Assembly (NCBI GenBank): GCA_020072965.1
Contig: JAIQFY010000031.1
Span: 1-64,000 of the forward strand
Reading direction: 5' to 3'
DNA length: 64,000 nt
From: Terriglobia bacterium
GTDB lineage: Bacteria > Acidobacteriota > Terriglobia > JAIQFV01
The position numbers and the translations under genes are program-made. Under the pieces are notes generated by a model. That model made no database searches. It was not told where the DNA came from and saw only the letters and a program-made list of their open reading frames with translations. This document shows positions 39,436 to 48,585 of this stretch, one piece after another. Each line of letters begins with the position of its first letter. Positions within the stretch are counted from its first letter, which is position 1.

Positions 39436-40191
39436 ATGCACGACCCTGGAGCCCTGCTGAGGGGAAGGGATGATTCGAAAGAACACCTCATGTGGAACGA
39501 TTGGCTCACTCTTGGACGATGGCCGGGCATGGATTCAGTCGGCAGAGTGCTGCTCCGGATTTCGCTGGGGAGCAGCCTGATTTTCTTTCTTAGCCTGGCC
39601 TGGCAACCTTATCCGGGAAGTGTCGTCATCAAAGCAATGTGTATCCTTACCCTGGCTCTCCTTGCCTTCAGGCTCCTCCACAGCCGCGATGGCACGATAT
39701 TGGGCCTCTCCCTGTTATTTTCCTCGCTCGGCGATGTGTTTCTTGCGCTCAATCCCGGAGAATTGTTTATCTTTGGCCTGGGGGCATTTCTCATCGCTCA
39801 CTTCCTGTACATCGTCTTGTTCGTCCAGAGCTGGCCCCGCCCCGCACCGGTCCGCCGGGTGCGTTTGGTCTTGGTTTTTTTCGTCTTCCTTTACGGGGTA
39901 TTTATGGCTGATTGGCTATTGCCTGGCCTGGGCACGCTGAAAGCGCCGGTCATGGCCTACCTGTGTGTAATCACCCTAATGGTCATGGCAGCCCTCCGGG
40001 CCGATTTTTCAAGGCCGTGGGTGGTGATTGGTGCGGCTCTCTTCATTCTCTCCGATTCGCTGATCGCGGTGAGTAAATTTAAACATGCCCTTGCGTATCG
40101 TGATTACCTCGTGTGGATAAGCTATTACGTGGCCCAGTATTTCATTGGCGTTGGATTTTTGCGCGAGAAGCTTGGCCCGCGAAACTCCTGA
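39436..40191 (+). CDS. YhhN family (lysoplasmalogenase-like) membrane protein
   Basis: SLLFSSLGDVFLAL, GLGAFLIAHFLYIVLF, GAALFILSDSLIAVSKF, YYVAQYFIGVGFL. Confidence 0.8.
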   Translation: MHDPGALLRGRDDSKEHLMWNDWLTLGRWPGMDSVGRVLLRISLGSSLIFFLSLAWQPYPGSVVIKAMCILTLALLAFRLLHSRDGTILGLSLLFSSLGDVFLALNPGELFIFGLGAFLIAHFLYIVLFVQSWPRPAPVRRVRLVLVFFVFLYGVFMADWLLPGLGTLKAPVMAYLCVITLMVMAALRADFSRPWVVIGAALFILSDSLIAVSKFKHALAYRDYLVWISYYVAQYFIGVGFLREKLGPRNS

Positions 40192-40318
40192 AAGCCTGAC
40201 CCTACTTATTTGGTTCTTCCGGAGAGGATGTGCGTAAAAAGCGAACCCGCCGCGCGGCGACTCGCGGAGCAAGCTCCAAGAACGCCGAGCCAGCATGTAT
40301 TAAGTTCCCAACACCCAG

Positions 40319-40386
40319 GTTGATTGATCCCGCACCCATGCCCTGAAAGGGCAATCTTCAAAAGCCCAGGGCATCGCCCTGGGGCG
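40319..40386. repeat. REP-like palindromic block (left of RAYT relic)
   Basis: ...gccctgaaagggcaatcttcaaaagcccagggcatcgccctggggc... Confidence 0.7.
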
Positions 40387-40394
40387 ACACCTCC

Positions 40395-40727
40395 CATCGG
40401 CCACCTGCGAGGGGCTCACCGAAAACGCCCCGTACCCGCTTTGCCAATGAAACTTGGTAAAGAGGCCGCCTTTCGTCTTGATCCACTTCGAGGAGGCCTT
40501 CTTGACGTCGTCGACCAAGAGGGTCTTCGAAAGCGAACACAGGGCATGGATATGATCAGCAGGCTCACCCTCCTCGAGCGACGGCGACTTATAGGTCCGG
40601 AACACCGTAGTGAGATAGGCGTGTCCGCTGTGGCGGTCCGGCGGACTTCGAGATCCGCCAAAAACTTGTATCGGGGTTGGGTGGAGAACACGAGATGGAG
40701 CAGGATTTGTGCAAGTGTTTGTGCCAT
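40395..40727 (-). pseudogene. REP-associated tyrosine (Y1/IS200-like) transposase relic, frameshifted and 3'-truncated
   Basis: Frame 1 MAQTLAQILLHLVFSTQPRYKFLADLEVR; frame 2 HAYLTTVFRTYKSPSLEEGEPADHIHALCSLSKTLLVDDVKKASSKWIKTKGGLFTKFHWQSGYGAFSVSPSQV. Confidence 0.85.
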
Positions 40728-40860
40728 GTAATTGATCTCTGGGGAGTGTTAGAAAACACGCTCAAGCTTCGGGAAGGAAGATAGCACCATCCGTCATTCG
40801 GGCTTACACCCGGGTCATGGGGATTCTTAGCAGCGCCGGCCCCATCATCACAAGATTGCC

Positions 40861-40942
40861 CTTACAGGGCAAGGCAAGAAGATGAAATGACCATCGGCCC
40901 CAGGGCGATGCCCTAGGCATTTGAAGGGTGCCCTTGCAGGGC
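40861..40942. repeat. REP-like palindromic block (right of RAYT relic, inverted)
   Basis: ccttacagggcaagg...ccatcggccccagggcgatgccctaggcatttgaagggtgcccttgcagggcac; reverse complement matches the left block. Confidence 0.7.
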
Positions 40943-40992
40943 ACGAGGACACGCCATCCCCCTCTGACGCACACAACTTCCGGATGAGTCAT

Positions 40993-42687
40993 TCATTTAT
41001 CAGCAACGTACGCCCGGGCTTCGCGGAGCTCGGGCAATTCAGGGTCGGCCTTTTGCCAGTTCTTGAGAAACGTATTGTACGCATCAACTGCCCCCACCCG
41101 GTCTCCGGTCTGGGCGGCCGCGCGGGCAGCACCGAGCAGCGAGCGGGCGCGGTTCGGCTGGCGTAGCAGCGACTTTGCAAATTCCTGTGCCGCTTCAGTC
41201 GACTTGCCCGCCTGCAAAAGGATTTCCCCCAGAAGTTCGTGAGATGGCTTGATGAGAATCGGCGGGCCGGAAGGGGGCGACATTTCTTCTTCAAGTGTAG
41301 TGGCTTCCTTTAGTTGCTCGATGGCCCGATCGAGATTCCTTTTTGCGGCTGCCTCCATGGCCTCCACTTCCAGTTCTCGGACTCTCGTCACCTTGGCCTC
41401 GTAGGTATCGTGACTGCCAGTGAGCTGCTGTTGGTAGTCCTGCAAGGTTTCGGCACTATGACTGCCGGCCACGGATGCCAGGTGGCCCGAAGCAAGACCC
41501 CGAATGAAGACCGGGATGATTTGATTGGAATCGAGGGAAGTCATCTTCATTCCTGGTGTATTACCGTCCATGGTATGTCCGCTTCGAGTGTCCCCGGAGG
41601 CGTATGCCGCCGTCGTTCCGTCATTCTGCCCGCCTGGCCTCTCAAAAAGACCTGCGGCTTGTTGCCAGCGCTGCGTTTCAACTACAAAAGCTGCGGCCAT
41701 GTCCTGATAGTCATGAGTCGGGATAGGGATAGCGGGGCGTGAAGAACTCGCGCCGGAATCCGTCCAGGCACTCCCCTTTTGCAAGAGCAGTTCTTCTGCC
41801 TCGCGATAGCGGCCCTCCTGCAGGTAAGTGTAAAGGAGCCACTGGAGGCTATGATAGTCAAGCGCCGAGGCAGGGAGGTTTTTCTGCTTCACCCAGGCCG
41901 TTGAAGCCGCCCAAGCCGATTCGTTGGAGGCCGCTGCGTCCGGCCACATTCCCAACTGGAGAAAGATGTGAGAAGGCATGTGACGGGCGTGGGGTGCGGC
42001 GGGTGCAATTTGAGCGTATCGTCTCGCCGCAGGCAAGGCCAGGATGGCATGCTCCGGATCATCGAAGGCATGGATGATGTAATGCGCCGCCCCCGGGTGA
42101 TTTGGATTCTTCTGGAAAACGTCCAAGGCAATAGCGCCCGCCTGCATCTGGCGGCGAAATCCATGGTCCCCCGGGCGAACGGTGCCGAGCAACGAGAGCG
42201 CGTAAAAGCAGGCGGCTTCAAGATCCTCAGGGTAGTCGTGATAAATCTTTCCCATGGCGACGGAGTACGCGCGATCTCGTGAAAGTTTGTCTCCCTCACC
42301 ATAAATCGCCTCTACCGCGCTGATGTAAGCACGTTCCCGATCCGTCAGCTTGCTTGTTTCCCGGATCTTTTTCAGGACGCTGCGCGCGCCCTCCGTGTCT
42401 TGCTGCGCCCAGAGCGGATGATTCAAGGCCATCGCCTCTCCCCAATAGCCCATCATAAAGTCCGGTTCGATCTTCGTCGATCGACGAAACTCTTCGAGAG
42501 CTTCCTCAAACCAGAACGAGTGAAGGGCCGCCAACCCCCGCAGGAAATGTTGTTGAGCTTCCGCACCTCCGGTGGTCGGGAACTCAACCTTGCCCAGGGC
42601 ACCCGATTGGGCTTGGAGTTGACCTAACGCGAGGAGGAGCCCCCAGGCGGAAACAAGAATCAAGCGAATAGTTTGCCTTGTGGACAT
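40993..42687 (-). CDS. Secreted TPR-repeat protein
   Basis: Signal peptide MSTRQTIRLILVSAWGLLLALGQLQAQ; repeats such as HSFWFEEALEEFRRSTKIEPDFMMGYWGEAMALN. Confidence 0.8.
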   Translation of the reverse strand: MSTRQTIRLILVSAWGLLLALGQLQAQSGALGKVEFPTTGGAEAQQHFLRGLAALHSFWFEEALEEFRRSTKIEPDFMMGYWGEAMALNHPLWAQQDTEGARSVLKKIRETSKLTDRERAYISAVEAIYGEGDKLSRDRAYSVAMGKIYHDYPEDLEAACFYALSLLGTVRPGDHGFRRQMQAGAIALDVFQKNPNHPGAAHYIIHAFDDPEHAILALPAARRYAQIAPAAPHARHMPSHIFLQLGMWPDAAASNESAWAASTAWVKQKNLPASALDYHSLQWLLYTYLQEGRYREAEELLLQKGSAWTDSGASSSRPAIPIPTHDYQDMAAAFVVETQRWQQAAGLFERPGGQNDGTTAAYASGDTRSGHTMDGNTPGMKMTSLDSNQIIPVFIRGLASGHLASVAGSHSAETLQDYQQQLTGSHDTYEAKVTRVRELEVEAMEAAAKRNLDRAIEQLKEATTLEEEMSPPSGPPILIKPSHELLGEILLQAGKSTEAAQEFAKSLLRQPNRARSLLGAARAAAQTGDRVGAVDAYNTFLKNWQKADPELPELREARAYVADK

Positions 42688-42920
42688 AAAGTCACATTGA
42701 AACAGCGTTCTGGCTTTCGTCGCTATTTCCCTTTTCTGAAGAATGGAAAACAACTTTACCCGGATTGACGTATTGAGGCGTATAGGTTAATTCACCCGGT
42801 GTTTACTGGCAAGACATGGTTTTCCAAGGCCCAATTCATTGGCTCTAAGATGCGAGATACATTCCTTTGACCTTATTACACACGTCATTGAAAATGCTCC
42901 GAAATCATGCATCGTTCGAC

Positions 42921-42952
42921 GTAGGGGCGCCCGCCGTGGCGGGCGCCCCTAC
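42921..42952. repeat. 32-bp near-perfect palindrome, dispersed family A copy 3 (inverted)
   Basis: gtaggggcgcccgccgtggcgggcgcccctac; flanks match copy 1 in reverse complement. Confidence 0.85.
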
Positions 42953-43203
42953 CGAGAGGATTCCCCAACTACCGCATGTAACTCTAATGATAGCGTTCGT
43001 AGTAGTGAGGTCCGAGGCGCTCGGAGTTATGCCGTGGTGAAACCATTTTCATAAAGGGGATTCCACCAGATCGCTGTGGTGGCTGCTCTGGATCTGGGTT
43101 GAATTGTAATCTCTGTATCAGGGCCGAGATTCGTGTCATATGATTCACGCGTTGGAACGACTAATACAAGGAAGCGAGAGGTTGGACCCGAGCGGGCCAA
43201 GTA

Positions 43204-43782
43204 ATGGACAATCTCACACTGAAAGCGCAACTTGAACAACTTCATCCTGAGAGTTACGGCTGGGCGCTGAGCTGTTGTCGGCGTAATCCCTGCGACGCCG
43301 AGAGTGTCCTCCAGGCCGTCTATCTCAAGATCCTGGAAGAGAGGGCACGCTACGATGGGAAATCCGCTTTTAAGACCTGGTTGTTTTCCGTCATTCGGCG
43401 AACGGCCGCCGACAGGAGACGGCGACAATTGTTCTTCAATTTCAGACACGTCAAGTCTGAAGACGCTGAAGCGTATCCCGCTCGGGGTGTAAGTCCGGAT
43501 GAAACGCTTTACCAGTCCGAGGTTCACAATCTGTTTCGACTCGCACTTGCCGCCCTGCCCCGGCGGCAGCGCGAGGTTCTTCAATTGGTTTTCTATCATG
43601 GCCTCAACCTCGGCGAGGCGGCTCAAGTCATGGGTGTGTCTTTGGGGAGTTCTCGAACCCATTACGAGAGGGGAAAGAAACGACTCCGTCAAACTTTACT
43701 GAAAGCGGAGGTGTTCCATGATTCAAGGGTTGGACGAAGAGACATTCCGGGAGTTCTTCCAGGAACTGAAGCGGGAGGATAA
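43204..43782 (+). CDS. ECF-type RNA polymerase sigma factor
   Basis: AESVLQAVYLKILEERARYDGKSAFKTWLFSVIRRTAADRRRR; LPRRQREVLQLVFYHGLNLGEAAQVMGVSLGSSRTHYERGKKRLRQ. Confidence 0.85.
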   Translation: MDNLTLKAQLEQLHPESYGWALSCCRRNPCDAESVLQAVYLKILEERARYDGKSAFKTWLFSVIRRTAADRRRRQLFFNFRHVKSEDAEAYPARGVSPDETLYQSEVHNLFRLALAALPRRQREVLQLVFYHGLNLGEAAQVMGVSLGSSRTHYERGKKRLRQTLLKAEVFHDSRVGRRDIPGVLPGTEAGG

Positions 43783-44215
43783 GCGCGCGGCGGCCTCCTT
43801 CGATAGCGCATGGCAGTCCTCGTTGGCGCGGGTGGAAGCAACTCGGCGGCGGCCTCCAATCATTCCGCTCGCCGTGCCTGCCCTGGCTATGATCGTGATC
43901 TGTGCATCCTTGCTCATCTACCTCCTACGCGGCCTGAGGCAGTCAACACCCTTTGTGGCTTCAAGACAGGCATCGCAGGTGTCGGGCTCTCAGGGCAAGA
44001 CCTTTCCCTCGTTAATCGGACCTTTTGGAGAACAGCGGAAAAACTCGACTCGGGGAGGACCGCAGGACCATCCATCAATCCAATCCATTTCAGCGTGGAG
44101 GTCACCCACGGCCTTTCTGTTGCGGCCTCCCGGTGATTCCTTGCTGACCGATGTCCCCGATCTAAAGAAGTCATTGATCCGGATCGATAAATTCAAAACA
44201 GTCACACTCAATTGA
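43718..44215 (+). CDS. Putative membrane anti-sigma-like protein
   Basis: Overlaps the ECF gene; single TM PLAVPALAMIVICASLLIYLL. Confidence 0.55.
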   Translation: MIQGLDEETFREFFQELKREDKRAAASFDSAWQSSLARVEATRRRPPIIPLAVPALAMIVICASLLIYLLRGLRQSTPFVASRQASQVSGSQGKTFPSLIGPFGEQRKNSTRGGPQDHPSIQSISAWRSPTAFLLRPPGDSLLTDVPDLKKSLIRIDKFKTVTLN

Positions 44216-44227
44216 ACTGGAGATTAT

Positions 44228-44674
44228 ATGAAATTGAAGATTTCCGTACTCGGCGTCTTGCTGTTCTGGTGTAGCACCGCGATTTTTTCCCAGCAGCCCA
44301 TGCCCGGTCCCCAGCCACAGCCCGATCCCATCGGCGAGAACTTTTTCCCGCCGGAGCTGGTGATGCAGAACCAGCAGACCCTCGGGCTGAGTGACGTGCA
44401 AAAGAACACCCTGAAGACAGAGATTCGAAAGGCACAAACGCGATTTACAGAGCTGCAATGGCAACTCCAGGATGAAGGAGAAAAAATGGTCGCGTTGGTG
44501 AAAGAGGAACACGTCGATGAACAGCGCGCCCTGGCAGAGCTGGACAAGATCCTCGACCTTGAGCGCGAAATCAAGAGGGCCCAGATCTCCTTGGTGGTCA
44601 AAATCAAAAACACGCTGACCGCGGAGCAGCAAGCGCGCCTTCAAGCTCTCAAGGGGAAACCCCGTGAGAGATGA
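44228..44674 (+). CDS. Spy/CpxP-like (heavy-metal-resistance family) periplasmic protein
   Basis: Signal peptide; QQTLGLSDVQKNTLKTEIRKAQTRFTELQWQLQDEGEKM...LTAEQQARLQALKGK. Confidence 0.75.
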   Translation: MKLKISVLGVLLFWCSTAIFSQQPMPGPQPQPDPIGENFFPPELVMQNQQTLGLSDVQKNTLKTEIRKAQTRFTELQWQLQDEGEKMVALVKEEHVDEQRALAELDKILDLEREIKRAQISLVVKIKNTLTAEQQARLQALKGKPRER

Positions 44675-44999
44675 TCGATCCATCCGGAGAGATTGTGGAT
44701 CGTACGCTGGGGGAATTCTTGATTGCGCGGGATTTGAAAGGTGATGATCTTCCAGTATTCCGGTCCATCCTGAAAAGTGTACATCCCTGCCGACCAATCT
44801 CGTCCGCTCCAAGGCATGAAGGGGGATTTTTCGCTTCTTGCGAAATTCCTCCCTCATGCACGTCGCCACCTGACTCCTCCCGACCCCCATTCTTTCCTCA
44901 TTTGACCCGAATTCCGAATTTGAAGGCCGTGATCCGTGCCGGGGGAAGCGTCGATTTCCCTTTGGGGACGCTGTTCAAGCAAGGCTTCTCTCTCTTCAC

Positions 45000-45041
45000 G
45001 CCCGGAGGGCGCACAGATTGTAGATAGGATGCCCTCCGGGC
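45000..45041. repeat. REP-like inverted repeat
   Basis: GCCCGGAGGGCgcacagattgtagataggatGCCCTCCGGGC, 11-bp perfect arms. Confidence 0.6.
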
Positions 45042-45447
45042 CAAAAGCGATAAAGGCCTGGCTCAACAAGCATGAACCGACAGAACAGCATCAGCTGTCT
45101 CTTCGCCTGTCTCCGGTCCCTTCAGGGGCGGAACCATTCATTCCTCCCTCATTTCATCTCAATCGATTTGGACCCAAGAACCTAACATTTAATTGAAGCC
45201 CTTAACTTCGGAATCCAACTTAAACACCCGGCCGTAGACGCTCACTCCATTGATCGCAGCGTCCTTTATGCGAATCCCGATGAAAGGATTTCTCACAACC
45301 ATGGAATATTTCTTAGCGGTCCCGTGATTAGAGAAGTGAATATCAAGGAATGAATTGGCTGGAACGAGACGGCTTCGACGAGCAGCCAGCGCCGGGCCTG
45401 GATGAAGTTCCGGCTGAATTCCAGAATTTTGAAGGCTGAGGAACGCA

Positions 45448-46254
45448 ATGAATTCTGCCCTGAAACAACATTGGCCTGAATACCTGATGGAAGCGGGGGA
45501 ACTGGGAATTTTCATGATTTCCGCATGTCTGTTTGCCTCCATCCTGCAGTACCCGGGTTCCCCCGTGTACTCGGCCATCACTGATCCCTTCTTGCGGCGT
45601 CTCATCATGGGCCTGGCCATGGGCATCACGGCGATTGCACTCATCCATTCCCCCTGGGGAAAACAGTCGGGGGCCCATTTTAATCCCGCGGTGACCCTGA
45701 CTTTTCTCAGACTCGGGAAAATTAAATCCTGGGACGCATTTTTCTATGTCATCACGCAGTTTTGTGGGGGGGTGATGGGAGTGCTGGTTTCCTCTGCCCT
45801 TCTGGGACAAGTAGTGATGGATCCGCTAGTGAATCATGCGGTCACGGTTCCGGGCATGAGCGGAGTCGCTGGGGCTTTTGTTGCTGAATTAATCATTTCG
45901 TTCGGCCTCATGACCGTCGTGCTGACAACCTCCAACCATCAGAACCTCTCCCGTTACACCGGGGCGTTCGCAGGAGGACTGGTGGCGACATACATCACTT
46001 TCGAATCCCCCATCTCCGGGATGAGCATGAACCCCGCGCGCACCTTTGGATCTGCAGTGGTCGCTCAACTGTGGACAGCGCTCTGGATCTATTTCACGGC
46101 CCCTCCCCTCGGGATGCTTTCAGCAGCAGAAATTTACCTTTACTTCAAAGGGCGTTCGTCCGTGCTGTGCGCAAAATTGAACCATCACAACAACAAACGC
46201 TGCATCTTTCGGTGCGGCTACATGCAGAAACAGGAGTATGACGTCACTATCTAG
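45448..46254 (+). CDS. MIP/aquaporin family channel
   Basis: Two NPA motifs: SGAHFNPAVTLTF and SGMSMNPARTFGSAVVAQLW. Confidence 0.88.
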   Translation: MNSALKQHWPEYLMEAGELGIFMISACLFASILQYPGSPVYSAITDPFLRRLIMGLAMGITAIALIHSPWGKQSGAHFNPAVTLTFLRLGKIKSWDAFFYVITQFCGGVMGVLVSSALLGQVVMDPLVNHAVTVPGMSGVAGAFVAELIISFGLMTVVLTTSNHQNLSRYTGAFAGGLVATYITFESPISGMSMNPARTFGSAVVAQLWTALWIYFTAPPLGMLSAAEIYLYFKGRSSVLCAKLNHHNNKRCIFRCGYMQKQEYDVTI

Positions 46255-46316
46255 ATCAACCGTCCGCCTATGGCGGACAAAACGAATCAACATTGAATTG
46301 AAAAGGAGCTTCCACA

Positions 46317-47195
46317 ATGCAAAAACGAACACTGATCATAGGTTTACTTGTTCTTGTCATCGGCGTGGGCGCCTGGATTGCCTTCCGGCCCGATCGCCTC
46401 GTCGTCAATGCCAAGGTCAACGAATCTTTTCCCTCCGGGATGGCCGCGTCAACCGGTTCCAGCTCGAGGGTCCTCCTCGCCGGCCAATTTCACGATGGAG
46501 CCCACAAGGGTGTCGGCGAGGCATCCATCTATCAGTTGCAGGATGGAAAGCGCGTTCTGCGTTTCACCGGATTTGAAACCTCGAACGGGCCGGACGTCCA
46601 GGTTTACCTTGTCGCCGCCGCAGACGCCAAGGACAGCGAGACGGTCAAGACGGCTGGGTTCATCCCCATCGGCGCACTCAAGGGAAACATCGGTGACCAG
46701 AACTACGATGTGCCCGCTGATGCTGACCTGAACAAGTACCGCGCCGTCACAATCTGGTGCCGCCGGTTCGGTGTTAATTTCGCGACGGCTCCACTCTCAC
46801 CGACCCAGGGCAATATGGCCGCCACATCGGCCACTCCCGCCTCGCAGGCCCTCTTTTCCGGTCACTTTCATGATGTGGCCCACAAAGGCGCGGGTGAAGC
46901 CACGGTCTATCAACTTGCCGACGGCAATCGGGTCCTTCGCTTCACGAATTTCGAAACTTCAAATGGCCCGGACGTCCAGGTCTATCTGGTCGCGACAGCC
47001 GATGCACGCGACAGTGAAACCGTCAAGGCCGCCGGCTTCATTCAAGTAGGAGCGCTCAAAGGAAACATTGGGGATCAAAACTACGAGTTGCCCGCCAATG
47101 TCGATTTGAGCAAATACCGCGCGGTCACGATCTGGTGCCGCCGTTTCGGCGTTAACTTCGCAACGGCCCCGCTCTCGCCGGCCCAGGGGTCGTAG
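46317..47195 (+). CDS. Protein with two tandem DM13 domains
   Basis: Two nearly identical copies of GxFHDxAHKGxGEAxxYQLxDGxRVLRFxxFETSNGPDVQVYLV...YRAVTIWCRRFGVNFATAPLSP after an N-terminal TM. Confidence 0.88.
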   Translation: MQKRTLIIGLLVLVIGVGAWIAFRPDRLVVNAKVNESFPSGMAASTGSSSRVLLAGQFHDGAHKGVGEASIYQLQDGKRVLRFTGFETSNGPDVQVYLVAAADAKDSETVKTAGFIPIGALKGNIGDQNYDVPADADLNKYRAVTIWCRRFGVNFATAPLSPTQGNMAATSATPASQALFSGHFHDVAHKGAGEATVYQLADGNRVLRFTNFETSNGPDVQVYLVATADARDSETVKAAGFIQVGALKGNIGDQNYELPANVDLSKYRAVTIWCRRFGVNFATAPLSPAQGS

Positions 47196-47246
47196 AAATC
47201 CAGTTCCAGCTTAGGTGCTTATCGATTACGTGGCCTCCCCCAAGTT

Positions 47247-47318
47247 AGGGACAGACACCTTATCTTAAGCACCTTCGCAGGAATGGCACCAAAGCAGGTG
47301 TCTGTCCCTCTTTTTTTT
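47247..47318 (+). terminator. Inverted repeat followed by T-run; possible rho-independent terminator
   Basis: agggacagacacct (47247-47260) / aggtgtctgtccct (47296-47309) then cTTTTTTTTT. Confidence 0.45.
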
Positions 47319-47836
47319 TGGGTTTTGTTTGGAATTTGTCCGCCGCAGGCGGATTGGAATTTGAACTTTGCCACTACCTGTCAATTCTCTCCTCCACGTC
47401 AGGTCTTCCCAGGCGTCCTTGATTTCTCCTTGAATTCCCTTAGCGCGAGTTCTACACTTCGGGTTGGCCAGGCGACCCCCATGTCGGGCCCCTCTTCTCA
47501 CCATGGCGATTGGCTGGCCGTTGTCGCTTAACTGATTCTTCATCGTTGCCACATCCGGACGGGAGGGCACATTTCCTTGGGGGGCTTCAAGAATATTGCC
47601 AGGACGTCTTTTATCCTCTTTTGTTCCTGTGTGCTTCTCTTCTTGCAGCAGATTAAGCCAAGCCCTGCGTTTTTGGGACCAACACCAAATCGCAAGAAAT
47701 TATTGGAGGTTTTTGGAGACCTCTCTGGTAGCCCGGCAAGTTTTGTATGGTGAGGCCTTTCATCGCACACTAGAAAGACCCAGCGGTTATGGCAACGGTC
47801 ATGGAAGTGCCCAGGCTAGATTGTCCGACTTGAACG

Positions 47837-48259
47837 TTGGCCAGGATGATGTCCGCATGCGGAGTTCTTTGCTCGGATTGTCCGGCGTACCATGGGGACG
47901 CCATGGGGGTCGCGCATCAGGAGCGTACCGTGGCTGCCTGGCAGAGGATTTACGGGCTCAATGAGACGGCCGAAAACATCTCATGCGGCGGTTGTCGCGG
48001 GCCCGACGACGCGCTGTTTCACACCAGCCGCACCTGCAAGGCACGCCGCTGCTGTCGGGCGAAGGGTTTCAGTTCCTGCGCGGAATGTGCTGTGGAAGAG
48101 TGTCCGGACCTGGAGAAAGCACAATCGTTGTGGGACGAGGTGCCGGATTTGGGCAGGGACCTGTCCCGCGAGGAATTCGTCATCTACGCTCAACCCTACT
48201 GCGATCACCGCCGCCGATTGACCGAGGCACGTCGAGCGCTTCGTCGACGAGCACGATGA
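47837..48259 (+). CDS. DUF3795-like Cys-rich protein
   Basis: MSACGVLCSDCPAYHGD...CGGCRGPDD...CKARRCCRAKGFSSCAECAVEECPDLEKA. Confidence 0.8.
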   Translation: MARMMSACGVLCSDCPAYHGDAMGVAHQERTVAAWQRIYGLNETAENISCGGCRGPDDALFHTSRTCKARRCCRAKGFSSCAECAVEECPDLEKAQSLWDEVPDLGRDLSREEFVIYAQPYCDHRRRLTEARRALRRRAR

Positions 48260-48585
48260 GTGCCGCGCATCTACGCCCCTCTTCACAAATGACTCCTTTT
48301 TGATTCTTGACTTACGCCAGTTCTGCTCTGACCCTGTCTTGGACTGACCCCTTTTGCTTCTCCTCCCTGCACAGGACAAAGAGTTCGAAGCGTCTCTGCA
48401 TCGCCGCGGTAAACAAGGATTTCTTAAACGCAGAGACGCGAAGATCACAGAAGGGATCCCGGCAGGAAGATTCCATGAGGCTCACAAAGCAATCCAGGTG
48501 TGGCGTTTGAAACTTCAATTGCGAGCAAATCATGTCGCAGCGGCACTCGGGGATCAACACCCATCGAGCGCCGCCGCTCGCCTAT

